Shown in pieces: positions 1 through 9,862 of a stretch of 64,000 nt of DNA. The notes below the pieces were generated by a model that ran no database searches, was not told where the DNA came from, and saw only the letters and a list, made by a program, of their open reading frames with translations. The stretch is from Cubamyces lactineus. Taxonomy: Eukaryota; Basidiomycota; Agaricomycetes; Polyporales; Polyporaceae. The stretch lies in the NCBI GenBank assembly GCA_022376465.1, contig JACDTU010000036.1, positions 62,001-126,000 of the forward strand. The letters are read 5' to 3'. Made by a program: the position numbers and the translations under genes. Every line of letters starts with the position of its first letter. Position 1 is the first letter of the stretch.

Positions 1-447
1 GGGCAGGAGGAGGGTGACAATGCATGTGGTCAGAATACCATGTATTTACTACCATTAGATAGCCCTTAAAAACGCGAATCCAACGGTACCAAGGGGAGCA
101 TGAGGGAATGCCTGGTTGCCAAGCAATCAAGGAACCAAAATGGCCATTTTGGGCGAAAATGCGATGGTCCATATCTCTACCAATACTGCATTATTCCTCA
201 TGCAATAATATGCGTTGGAAAGCCCTTTCAAGCACCTTTCCAATGATATATTGTTCATAGAAATTGACCCAGAGGGAGCCATGCTACGCACCCTGCACTG
301 GTCCCCTCCTGATGGCCCCTACCCTAGGGTCGCATTTTTAGGCTACTTTCCCTGCCCAAATGTGTTGCTATAAACAGATATATGTGTTAAAGCAAATACA
401 TATATGTTATATATAGATTTAGCCCAACAGGGTGCCCCAATGTGGCC
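1..447. other. No gene seen
   Basis: AT-rich non-coding sequence up to the minisatellite. I see no coding frame, RNA gene or repeat that I can support here. Confidence 0.5.
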
Positions 448-479
448 CTAGAGAAGGAGTGGCAGGAAGGTGTTGAATA

Positions 480-1290
480 TGCCTGTACGACAATGTACAA
501 TACCCCCACAATGATGTACAATGTCTGTACGACGATGTACAATAACCCCCACGAACATCGACAATCCAGTTATTATCATCCCTACGTGGGCATTTTGTAA
601 ATCATGATCATTGATAATGCCCCCACGATGATGTACAATCCCCCTACGACGATGTACAATACCCCCACGACGATGTACAATACCCCCACGAACATTGACA
701 ATCCAGTTATTATCATCCCTACGTGGGCCAATTGTCATTCAGGACGATGTACAATACCCCCACGACGATGTACAATGCCCCTACGACGATGTACAATACC
801 CCCACGACGATGTACAATACCCCCACGACGATGTACAATATCCCCACGAACATCGACAATCCAGTTATTATCATCCCTACGTGGGCCAATTGTCATTCAG
901 GACGATGTACAATACCCCCACGACGATGTACAATGCCCCTACGACGATGTACAATACCCCCACGAACATCGACAATCCAGTTATTATCATCCCTACGTGG
1001 GCCAATTGTCATTCAGGACGATGTACAATGCCCCTACGACGATGTACAATACCCCCACGAACATTGACAATCCAGTTATTATCATCCCTACGTGGGCCAA
1101 TTGTCATTCAGGACGATGTACAATACCCCCACGAACATCTACAACGCAGCTATTATCATCCCTACGTGGGCCAATTGTAATTCAGAACCATGTACAATAC
1201 CCCCACGATTGTTCATATTGTATTGACAAAGAGCCCACGTCCAATTACAATTCAGTGATTCTTCATTATCAAACCTTGTGGGCATTTTAT
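480..1290. repeat. Composite 21-bp minisatellite
   Basis: A 21-bp unit (core GATGTACAATACCCCCACG) is repeated in runs of two to five copies. The runs are interrupted about six times by a unit of about 56 bp with the core CCAGTTATTATCATCCCT followed by ACGTGGGCCAATTG, giving a higher-order repeat. Because 21 is a multiple of three, several frames stay open on both strands and spell a seven-residue period such as MYNTPTT. These frames are a by-product of the repeat and I do not call them genes. The longer interspersed unit might be a subterminal repeat of an element, but no ends were found. Confidence 0.85.
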
Positions 1291-1364
1291 CATTGTACTT
1301 GATGTGGCCACGTCTTCCACAATGGTTTTGCTACCTAGGTGGGCTATTGTTAACAATGAGTGGT

Positions 1365-1378
1365 GACCACTAGTGGTC
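1365..1378. repeat. 14-bp perfect palindrome at truncation point
   Basis: GACCACTAGTGGTC is its own reverse complement. It contains the stop codon that ends the TET/JBP-like fragment and lies between that fragment and the minisatellite, so it may mark a rearrangement breakpoint. Confidence 0.6.
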
Positions 1379-2017
1379 CTCCATAGCATTGCTGGCCTCT
1401 TGTGCAACAGACTCCCAGCTGTCGTCATCTGGATGACCCGCTAAAATAGCTAGGATCCGTCCCTGTACATCAAGGAGGATGTGTGGCGACCTACGATGTG
1501 TAAGCAGTGAGTCGATGGAATGATCAACGCGACTCACTTTCCATCCCACGCGAAATAGGTAAACCCGTCCCCGAGAAGCTGCTCGACTGTGCGCACTTCG
1601 CGACAGTTCTGTACACGTTTTCCAACGTAACCGCCTCGAGCAATGCGAAGGTAGGAAACATCTTGCGTCGAGGACAGAGTTTGCACATCGAGCACATGTT
1701 TCTCCGGACACGGTCGAGGAGCACGAGTGAGGGCGTCGCTGCGTGCAGCTCTACGAGCATCACAACGGCGTTTTTTCTTACGTTGACGTTCACGATCCTT
1801 GCGCGAGGACACCACAGAGATCTCGGTCTTCTTGACGCTGTACGTGTGCGAACTAGGTGGATGACACTTCTCGCCAGTACGTGCTGGAACGTGTGTCAGG
1901 CCAGTCACGGCGGCAGAGGTTCGACAAATTTTACATACGCAACGAAAGGACGCGTTGATGCTCCGGCTGGGTGTTCATTGTGATGTCGTTACCCGCATCG
2001 ATATCTTCATCTTCCAT
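1370..2017 (-). pseudogene. TET/JBP-like dioxygenase gene, N-terminal fragment
   Basis: Three exons can be read on the minus strand: 2017-1939, 1883-1538 and 1490-1370. They are joined by introns with good borders (GTATGT...TTCCAG and a 47-bp GTGAGT...CGTAG) that keep the frame. The product has an acidic start (MEDEDID), a basic RKDRERQRKKKRR stretch, then VEQLLGDGFTYFAWDGK and RILAILAGHPDDDSWE. From memory of the family, this pattern (basic region, 'EELL..GF..WDG', 'GRI.AVLAG.P.D..W') is the N-terminal part of the TET/JBP-like 2OG-Fe(II) dioxygenases that are expanded in mushroom genomes together with KDZ transposons. The catalytic double-stranded beta-helix with its HxD...H residues is absent: the frame stops in a 14-bp palindrome at 1365-1378, next to the minisatellite. 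I infer a 3'-truncated, non-functional copy. Confidence 0.5.
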
Positions 2018-2830
2018 AGTGTTCAATAGAGCACGAGAGAGTAGTGCCCCCACGTCCGTCGTACAGCATACAAAGCTATGCATGAGCACAAGCAGGTCGC
2101 GTGGGTCTGAGGAGTCGACATCAAACAAGACGAGCGACACATCCATGAGTAAAGAATTTTGGGATCTGCACGCGATACGTACTGATCTCCGTTTGCAGCC
2201 AATACGCAGGAAAAAAGCTGTGTGAAGTAGATGTAATGATCAGAACACATAGTATGCGCTAGCCAAGTAATGCATCGACAGATCGAAGCCCACATCCAGA
2301 CGCGCCTCTGTAAGTCCGCAAGATGAGTGCCTAGGGTGGCCCGGTAGGACCCCACCTTAAGTCCCCAGCAGTGCACTTACGAGGCGCAAGCAGCGTGTAA
2401 CGTTCCCAATCTCCGTGTACAATAACGACACCCGTGGGTAGGGGGGCCAGGTATGACCCCATCTAAACCACACGCGCAACGTAGTCCAGCGGAATTGGTC
2501 GATACATAACCGCATACAGCACACGGTACAAGCGACGAAGAGAAGTAGCAAAGGATAAACAAACTTGCCTTGCTCGATGTGTACGGGGAAGGAGAGGGGG
2601 TGGTGGTGGAGGAAGAAGAGGGGTTTGGACGAGACTCACGGGTTATAAGTCGTCGCAGAGACGGAGAGAATGTGGCTGAATCAGGTTCTGCTGATCGGCC
2701 GTGATGTGGGCACCCACAACTACAGCCTAGACTAACCGATCTACGGGCGGTCTCCTCTCACGCAATTGCATAGGTCATCAACGCTGGAGAAGGGATGGAG
2801 TTCCGCTGCGTGCGCCAGCCACTTGCAGGC
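2018..2830. other. No gene seen
   Basis: Flank between the TET/JBP-like fragment and the 5' LTR of gypsy copy 1. No coding frame with recognisable content was found on either strand. Confidence 0.4.
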
Positions 2831-3372
2831 TGTTACAAATGTACGATAGGCGTCTTACGAACTGTACGATTTGGTATGGTCTCTACTTCCGTCTCTGTAC
2901 TATACGAATATGGCGGACTCTAGGATTCTAGCTACGGTTCTTAAAGACAGGAATGGTCTCGTATTATCTAGGACTCTCTAGGACTTTCTATGCACAGTTA
3001 CTGCTGCACAGTGCACAGTTACTTCCGCGCAGTGCACAGGCGCTTCTGCACAGTCCACAGCAGCACTGCCACAGTGTTACTAGGTTCGACTAGCGCTGAC
3101 TACTACGCACCAGAAAGTCCATGTACACGCTAGAACATTCCGTCTACAGGCCTGCATACATGTATATAAGAGGCGACGCCATAGAGCGACCCTCAGCTTT
3201 CAGTCTCTTCGCGAAATACGACTTTGGTTGCTCGTTAACTCGCTTTCAACTGCAAATACTACTACGCGCTTATCTTCGACAAGCTAGGGCTAGTAGCTGA
3301 ATAGATACAAGCTCTCTATTCATTGACGTCTTAAGGCTTGATAGTTTAAGAGTCACGCTCGAAAGCGTAACA
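2831..3372 (+). repeat. 5' LTR, gypsy copy 1
   Basis: Starts TGTTAC and ends GTAACA. U3 carries several TGCACAGT-type direct repeats (about 2989-3070), probable promoter-enhancer repeats, then TATATAAG at 3163. The first roughly 200 bp differ from the other three LTRs of this family in the window, whereas the sequence from about 3055 onwards matches them closely. Confidence 0.9.
3163..3170 (+). promoter_or_regulatory. TATA box of gypsy LTR
   Basis: TATATAAG lies about 30 bp upstream of AGCTTTCAGTCT (3195-3206), the likely 5' end of the transcript judging from the self-priming match. The same arrangement occurs in copy 2. Confidence 0.65.
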
Positions 3373-3374
3373 TT

Positions 3375-3386
3375 AGACTGAAAGCT
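3375..3386 (+). other. Self-priming primer-binding site, gypsy copy 1
   Basis: AGACTGAAAGCT starts two bases after the LTR end and is the exact reverse complement of AGCTTTCAGTCT at 3195-3206, which is where transcription should start about 30 bp after the TATA box. This is the geometry known from Tf1/sushi elements, in which the mRNA 5' end folds back to prime minus-strand synthesis. No match to a tRNA 3' end was seen. Confidence 0.7.
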
Positions 3387-4274
3387 TTAACCCTCCACTT
3401 GTTAAAAGTGCAGAGGCCTACGTCGGAAGACAACGACTACGAAACGCATCAGAACTCTCTCTTGCTCGTAACGTACAGAGAGACGATAGTCAATACGGAG
3501 GGAACTACACAACCCCCATTGCGACAATCACCCAGGGTACTAGGCGGAAGGAACAAAACACTGCCGAGCTTACCACCACTCGCGATCCCGGAGAATATAG
3601 TTGCTCTCCCAAGATCGCCAGGAGGATCCCCATTCCCCTTGATAAGAGGTTTTAGCTCGACAATCCCTTACGTAGAAAGTACCAGTTCGACATCGTCGGG
3701 TCGGAGCACTCGAGTATCGGAACAAGAACCCGCGTTTCAGAGAACAGACGAGTGGAGAGAATATAGGAATTCTCTGGCCATTCAGGCGGAATCAGGAGTA
3801 GCAATAGGCGTACCCATTCCAACCCGAGCGAGTCCAGGAACGGATAGTTCGGATCGATCGACTCCAGAAACTAGTGTTGAAGAAGCATCCTCAACGGCAG
3901 GGATATTCTATCGGAGAACACAGCTTCCGGTGCACGCGATCGATACACTTCGAGTTATAGCAGATAACTTGGAAGTACTAGGACAGGAAGACTTCACGAG
4001 GAGATATCACGCGACTCTCGAACGAGCCCATCGATACATAACTCAGGTCATCCAGACACTCGAATTTATTCCAAGACAAGCTGTTACGCCTCCAACGAGG
4101 GTACGGAACTTTGCGGGATATCTTCAGAACCAGATTGACTACCTGCGAGCAAAGGTCCTCAATCCGGAGAACTACGCAGATATAGACCTCGAAGAAAATC
4201 TTAGGAAATTTCGTAGTTGCCTCCGAGCTAGGGAACTACATCAGGCTTTCCTACGACAAGCACAACGTGTATGA
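3378..4274 (+). CDS. gypsy copy 1 ORF1, ATG-less, unknown function
   Basis: The frame is open from 3345 (after a TAG at 3342) to a TGA at 4272-4274 and contains no ATG at all, about 300 codons. From the presumed cap site at 3195 to 4270 there is no ATG in any frame. I place the start tentatively at CTG 3378, which lies in the primer-binding site with A at -3; TTG 3399 is another option. The product is Ser/Thr/Pro-rich in its first half. Its C-terminal half is probably helical (NLEVLGQEDFTRRYHATLER and onward). I recognise no domain. The stop overlaps the Gag start as ATGA, so Gag may be made by leaky scanning or by termination-reinitiation. The copy 2 frame differs at only two residues, which fits a real protein. 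The start codon is inferred. Confidence 0.6.
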   Translation: MKALTLHLLKVQRPTSEDNDYETHQNSLLLVTYRETIVNTEGTTQPPLRQSPRVLGGRNKTLPSLPPLAIPENIVALPRSPGGSPFPLIRGFSSTIPYVESTSSTSSGRSTRVSEQEPAFQRTDEWREYRNSLAIQAESGVAIGVPIPTRASPGTDSSDRSTPETSVEEASSTAGIFYRRTQLPVHAIDTLRVIADNLEVLGQEDFTRRYHATLERAHRYITQVIQTLEFIPRQAVTPPTRVRNFAGYLQNQIDYLRAKVLNPENYADIDLEENLRKFRSCLRARELHQAFLRQAQRV

Positions 4275-6145
4275 GTTCAGCTGAACCATATAGTTGTTCA
4301 AGGTTATATCATCTCTACAACTCCGACAAAGCTCGGGACGTATACTATCGAGAAAGCGTAGACAAGTGGAATTTTTGCACCAACGAAAGGTGTCCACTTC
4401 GGTACAACACTAAGGAGGTTCCAAACGTCAAGCACGCATCGGCTTTAATCCTAACACACTCTTCACAAGAGCGGGATATTACTAACACCCACGGACGACA
4501 ACCCGCGTTAGTCAAGAAGCCACTACTTGCTGGAAAAGCTACTGGTCGGATTAATAGTCCGAGAGTTGTGTCAGGATCGTTTCCGACTTCAAGAGTAGGA
4601 ACCCCAAAACCTCAAGAATCCGAATCACCTAAGGAATCAGGTCCATCCTTCAAGGAGAAAGGAAAGGAGACCGAACCGCCTAAGGTAGAGGACTCGGACA
4701 AGGAGGACGAGACTTTTCGGACGACGGTCGAAGCACCTGAACCGAAAATCGAAGAAACTATTCGGATTAAGGTCGTAGTACCTGCACCGAAAACAGAAGA
4801 CACTCGGGTCGAGGCAGAAACACCTGAACCGAGAGAAGAGCATATTCAGACAGAGGTCGAGGAGACTAAATCTGAATTGGAGTATACTGGTCGCAGTGCA
4901 ACCCCAGAATTTGTACGAAAATCAGTACCATCGTACATGTCGGGAACAGCGACAGGAGAGTCCATTTCTGGAGCCCATAGATATGCGTTCACTCCGCAAG
5001 GGCAAGGCTCAGAAGGAGAAAGATACGGGTCTTTATCAAGTGGACCAGCCCCTCGGGCAACGGCAATTTCTGGAGGAGTTATCAATCCTTCTGGAGGTGG
5101 AGGAGGAGGCGGATCAGGTAGGCCCGGAGGTCGGCCTGACCCTGAGCCTTCAGATCCCTACTCCCCAGGAGGAGGACCACCAGGACCAGACCCAGACCCG
5201 GAACCGCAAGAAGCTCCAGGAAATGCGCCGCAAGGACACGGAAAGGGCAAGATCAAGGACCCTGAGGTCTTCAACGGAGACCGAGACAAAACCAGGTCCT
5301 TCCTTAATCAACTGTTCCTGTTGTTCACGGCGCGACCCCACGACTTCGTTAATGATTACACGAAGGTGGCGACGGCCCTATCCTTCATGGAAGGGGACAA
5401 TATAAACTACTGGAAGGACATCACAATTCAGCGAGCTGAAGAGGAAATTAGACCGGGAGTCTATCGAGGATTTGACTCTTGGCCGGTCTTCAAAAGGAAT
5501 TTCCTGCTCGCATTTGCCCCAGTAGACGAGGTGGACGACTCTATGGTTAATCTCACGACAATACAGCTCAAGGACTACTCTTCAGTTGATGAGTTCAATG
5601 CGAGGTTCATGGATCTAGCTCTCAAGGGAAAAATTCTGGACCCAGCAGCGCAACTGGCCCTGTACAGGAATGCGCTTCCAGAATATTTACTTAAGAAGAT
5701 ATCCATGTCGTACCCTCCGCCGACGACCATTGAAGAGTGGATGACTAGGACTAAGGAGATCGACCATAGCTATCACCTTACGGAGAAGATTTTGGCTAAT
5801 CGCAGAGGACGCAAGGCCAAAACCTCGAAGACTAGGAAGAATGTCAAGACGGTTAATATCGAGGACGACTCGCTCGATATTAACAAGCTCTCTGTCAAGG
5901 AGAGACAGGAGCTGCAAGACAAGGGACTATGTTTCCGGTGCAGGAAGCCGGGACATATTTCCAGAGACTGTCCTTCTAAACCTAAGAAGCCCGGCAAACC
6001 CGTCAGTCGGAAGGTACGACAGGTTACCGACGAGGACTTAGAGGACGAGTCTGAGGAGATCTCAGATGAAGAGGACGAAGAGGACGAAGAGGACAATATT
6101 TCTATTAACGCACTCAGGGCTACAGATTTTGAGACGGGTTTTTAG
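4271..6145 (+). CDS. gag: gypsy copy 1 Gag
   Basis: Structural protein of the retrotransposon particle, 624 residues. Its ATG at 4271 is the first ATG of the transcript and overlaps the ORF1 stop (ATGA). Residues 9-45 carry a CSxLxH...YY...C-x4-CPxRY motif that is shared with the copia element. An acidic, Pro-rich middle with imperfect 'VEAPEPKIEET' repeats follows, then a Gly-rich run. The capsid-like region (about residues 330-500) includes FNGDRDKTRSFLNQ and YWKD. A CCHC zinc knuckle CFRCRKPGHISRDC lies near residue 555, before a basic and then acidic tail. The stop TAG directly follows the slippery sequence GGGTTTT, so Pol should be made by -1 frameshifting. The Kozak context of the ATG is weak (T at -3). 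Confidence 0.9.
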   Translation: MSSAEPYSCSRLYHLYNSDKARDVYYRESVDKWNFCTNERCPLRYNTKEVPNVKHASALILTHSSQERDITNTHGRQPALVKKPLLAGKATGRINSPRVVSGSFPTSRVGTPKPQESESPKESGPSFKEKGKETEPPKVEDSDKEDETFRTTVEAPEPKIEETIRIKVVVPAPKTEDTRVEAETPEPREEHIQTEVEETKSELEYTGRSATPEFVRKSVPSYMSGTATGESISGAHRYAFTPQGQGSEGERYGSLSSGPAPRATAISGGVINPSGGGGGGGSGRPGGRPDPEPSDPYSPGGGPPGPDPDPEPQEAPGNAPQGHGKGKIKDPEVFNGDRDKTRSFLNQLFLLFTARPHDFVNDYTKVATALSFMEGDNINYWKDITIQRAEEEIRPGVYRGFDSWPVFKRNFLLAFAPVDEVDDSMVNLTTIQLKDYSSVDEFNARFMDLALKGKILDPAAQLALYRNALPEYLLKKISMSYPPPTTIEEWMTRTKEIDHSYHLTEKILANRRGRKAKTSKTRKNVKTVNIEDDSLDINKLSVKERQELQDKGLCFRCRKPGHISRDCPSKPKKPGKPVSRKVRQVTDEDLEDESEEISDEEDEEDEEDNISINALRATDFETGF

Positions 6146-9100
6146 GCAGGCAAGCAGACACGACGCCTGACTTGCCCAAGGAACTGCATGTAACTATTGT
6201 AACCAATACAGAGCGGAGACGCAGTGCTCTGCTGATACCCGGTTACATGCAGGTTCAGGACAAAGCCGTCGAAATCAAGGGGCTCATCGACACTGGTGCG
6301 GATGCCGTGATCGTCAATAAAAAGATTGTGGACAAGTACAATCTTCCGACAGTCAGACTACCGAAGACTCTGACTTTCCGGAACGCGGACGATAGCGTTA
6401 ATAGCATGGGAACCATTACCCATCGGGTGGAGGGGACATTTAATCTACACGGGAAGAAGCTCCCAACAAATTGGTATGTGGCCGACATTGGGCGGGACGA
6501 TGTCTTATTCGGCATGCCATGGATCCGCAAGTACAATCCTAATATCGACTGGGAAAGTGGACGCATTACTTTCAAGTCGGATATTATCAAGAAGCAGCAG
6601 CAGATCCATAAATACCAATGCGAGCACGACCCACCCGAAGGGATGCTGTGGAATTTCCCAGTAAAACCTCAAAATTAAGATCTGGTCGTATCGTTCGTAC
6701 GTGCTATACCGGACGAGGACGACGCAGACCCAGACTCTGAAAGGCTTACATTTAATCCTTCGAGGGCCATCGAGCTATGGTACCGCAGGAAGAAAATCCG
6801 AAAGATTAATAAGTCTACGGAGATAGCTATAGCAGCAAAGAAAGACCAGAAGGAGAAGACCTTGGACGAAATCCTACCTGATTTTGTAAAGGACTATCGA
6901 CAGGTCTTTGAGAAAAAGGCAGCAAGTAGATTTCCGCCCTCGAGACCATGGGACCATGCTATCGAATTCAAGAAGGATTTCGACCATCATACCAAAGGGT
7001 CTTGGAGGAAAATCTACCCTCTGACCTATACGGAACGTATAGAACTCGATAAATTCATTGCGGAGAACCTCGAGAAGGGCTACATTCGAAAATCCAAGTC
7101 TCCACTAGCCTCGCCATTTTTCTTTGTCACCAAGAAGGATGGGAGTCTTCGACCTGTTCAAGACTACAGGGCTCTTAACGAGGGGACTATCAAAAACGCA
7201 TATCCCTTGCCGCTCATTAGCGACATCATTGACCGGCTGAAGGGGGCCACAATATTCACCAAACTCGACGTGCGAGCAGGGTACAATAATGTTCGCATCA
7301 AGGAGGGCGATGAGTGGAAAGCTGCGTTTATAACACCCAGCGGATTGTTCGAACCAACAGTCATGTTTTTTGGTCTGTGCAATGCACCGGCCACATTCCA
7401 GAACATGATGAACGACCTCTTCCGAGACATGCTCCAGGAAGGATGGATGGTCATTTACATGGACGACATCCTAATATTCTCAGACAATGTCAAGGATCAC
7501 CACGAACGCACGCGAAGAGCTTTAAAGCGACTTCAAGACAGTGATCTATTCCTTAAGGCGGAAAAATGCGAATTCGACAGACAAGAAGTCGAATTCCTAG
7601 GATCAATAATTCGGCCAGGGGTAGTCGCTATGGATCCAGTAAAGCTCAAGGCAATTATCGAGTGGGAACCACCGAAAACAGTCAAGCAGGTTCAGGCATT
7701 CCTAGGGTTTGGTAATTTCTACCGACGGTTCATTCGGGATTATTCAAAGATAGTCCGACCCCTCACGGAATTAACCAAGAAGGACCAGCCTTTTCTGTGG
7801 ACCCCTGATTGTCAGAAAGCATTCGACACACTCAAGAAGCGGTTTACTGAAGAACCGATCCTGCAAATCCCGGATCCGGAGAAACCATTTCAGATTGAGT
7901 GCGATGCTTCTAAAGTCGCAACAGGTGCTGTACTACGACAGCAAGGAGAGGACGGACTATGGCATCCTTGTGCCTATTTGTCCAAGTCCTTTACTCCTGC
8001 AGAACGGAACTATCAGATTTATGATAGGGAATTGTTGGCCATTGTTCGAGCTCTCGAAGCGTGGCGGCATTTTTTGCAGGGCTCCCCACACCCTACAGAA
8101 ATTCTATCAGATCACAAAAATCTGACCTATTTCCGTACGGCGCAGAAGTTAAATCGCAGACAGGCGCGATGGCATTTATTCCTCTCGGAATTCAACATCG
8201 TAATCAAGCACCAACCCGGAAAATCCCTCACTCAAGCAGACGCCCTTTCTCGGAGATCAGGGCATGACGGGGGGGAAAATGACAATAAGGACGTCGTATT
8301 ATTAGGGCCAGAACTTTTTGCCAAAGCTGTCAACGTTGAGCTACAAGAGCGCATCCGTGATAGCAAGCTACGGGACAACTCGGTAGTAGAGTACATTACT
8401 CTAAAAGGAAAGGCTACCAAACGCCCAGAGTTCGGCAAACCAGAAGATTGGTCCGACGACGACGGAATACTCCTGTACAAGAACAGGGTATACGTTCCAC
8501 CAGATAATCAATTGTATCGTGATATAGTCAAGATGCATCACGACGCACCAATTATGGGACACCCAGGAGTCCAGAAAACCTACGATCTGGTTAAACGGGA
8601 ATATATGTGGCCAGGCATGCGGAAATTCATTGTGCAATACGTCAAAGGTTGCGCCGCTTGCCAAACAAGCAAGGTCAATACGCATCCCATTAAATCAGGC
8701 TTAATTCCCATTCAACACAGTGGGGATACTAGGCCTTTTCGGACAATTACCATGGATTATATCACGGATCTACCAGAGTCGGATGGATTTAATGCCATTC
8801 AAGTGGTAGTCGACCATGATGTATCCAAGGCAGCAGTATTTTCCCCTTGCACCAAGAATATTACGGCTGAAGGAGCCATGGATATTCTGCAAAGGGATGT
8901 ATATCGCAGATTCGGACTACCCGCGAAGGTCATCTCGGATCGAGGACCGCAATTCATCTCCAAGGCATTCAAAGAATTACACAACAGCCTCGGAATTGAA
9001 ACGGCACTCAGCACGGCCTACCATCCTCAGACAGATGGGGAAACGGAGCGAGTAAATCAAGAACTCGACTTAGCACTTCGGCTCTACTGTGCTAATAATC

Positions 9101-9795
9101 CGGAGAACTGGGCCAAACTGCTGCCTCAATTCGAATTCGCGCACAATCAGCGGACACACTCTGTCACGGGAAAATCCCCGTTTGAGCTACTCTACGGGTT
9201 TCAGCCAGAGGCCGTTGGGACAGTCCGAACAACCCCAAAGCATCCAAGTACGGAGCAGAGGCTTCAAAGTCTTCAGGAAGCCAGGGAGAATACAATAGCG
9301 GCGCATGCGCAGGCCGCCGCAGCTATGTCAAGAAGGCTCCCCGCTGCGCAAGTTCCGCTGAAGCTCGGAGACAAGGTTCTTCTCGATACAAAGAACCTCA
9401 GGCTTCCATATGTCTCCAGGAAGTTGATTCCAAAACGAGTGGGACCGTTCACCATCGTCAAGGTCTTGGGACCGGTTACATTTAAGTTAAAGCTTCCGGA
9501 GAAATGGAAGATACACCCCGTCTTCCACGCAGCGCTACTTACCCCGTACCACACAACTAAGGAGCACGGACCAGACTATGTCCGACCTCCACCGATTCCC
9601 ACTCCTGAATCAACTGAAGGAGAGGAATGGGAGGTAGAAGCAATTCTGAGCCACCGTACTAGAGGTACCCAAAAGCAGTATCTAGTGGCTTGGAAGGGCT
9701 GGCCCGCATCGGAAAATTCTTGGGAACCAGAAAGACATCTCAAGAACGCGCAGTCGATCTTGCGCAACTATAAGAAGAGGCACAAGTTGTCGTGA
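6133..9795 (+). pseudogene. pol: gypsy copy 1 Pol, interrupted by one nonsense codon
   Basis: Polyprotein read in the -1 frame of Gag. In order it carries an aspartic protease (LIDTGADAVIV), reverse transcriptase (YMDDILIFSD), RNase H (IECDASKVATGAVL) and the integrase zinc-binding segment (HHDAPIMGHPGVQ...CAACQTSK). The integrase core follows (TMDYITDLP, VISDRGPQF, then HPQTDGETERVNQ), then a C-terminal chromodomain (WEVEAILSHR...YLVAWKGWP...SWEPE). A TAA at 6676-6678 replaces the CAA found in copy 2, between protease and RT; the frame is otherwise open on both sides. This copy therefore cannot make a complete Gag-Pol by itself. The chromodomain is known in the family to direct integration to marked chromatin. 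Confidence 0.92.
6136..6176 (+). promoter_or_regulatory. -1 ribosomal frameshift site, gag-pol
   Basis: G GGT TTT (6136-6142) fits the X XXY YYZ slippery rule in the Gag frame and is followed at once by the Gag stop TAG (6143-6145). Pol lies exactly in the -1 frame, open from 6133, and has no usable ATG near its start. Six bases after the heptamer, GGCAAG (6149-6154) can pair with CTTGCC (6171-6176) to give a hairpin at a suitable distance. Copy 2 keeps the heptamer and the stem, with one change in the loop. Confidence 0.7.
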
Positions 9796-9862
9796 AGGAC
9801 TCAACCCACTCCTCACCCAATATCTCTTCGAATTTTCTGAACAAATTTCTCCTCTATTCACT

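Noticed and set aside
480..1290. CRISPR-like array
   Set aside because: Direct repeats have no unique spacers, and the context is eukaryotic.
448..1302. Long open frames on both strands with a seven-residue period
   Set aside because: They are produced by the 21-bp minisatellite and have no start, splice or domain support.
6676..6678. The pol nonsense codon as repeat-induced point mutation
   Set aside because: It is a single C to T at CpA with no surrounding excess of such changes; ordinary mutation explains it.
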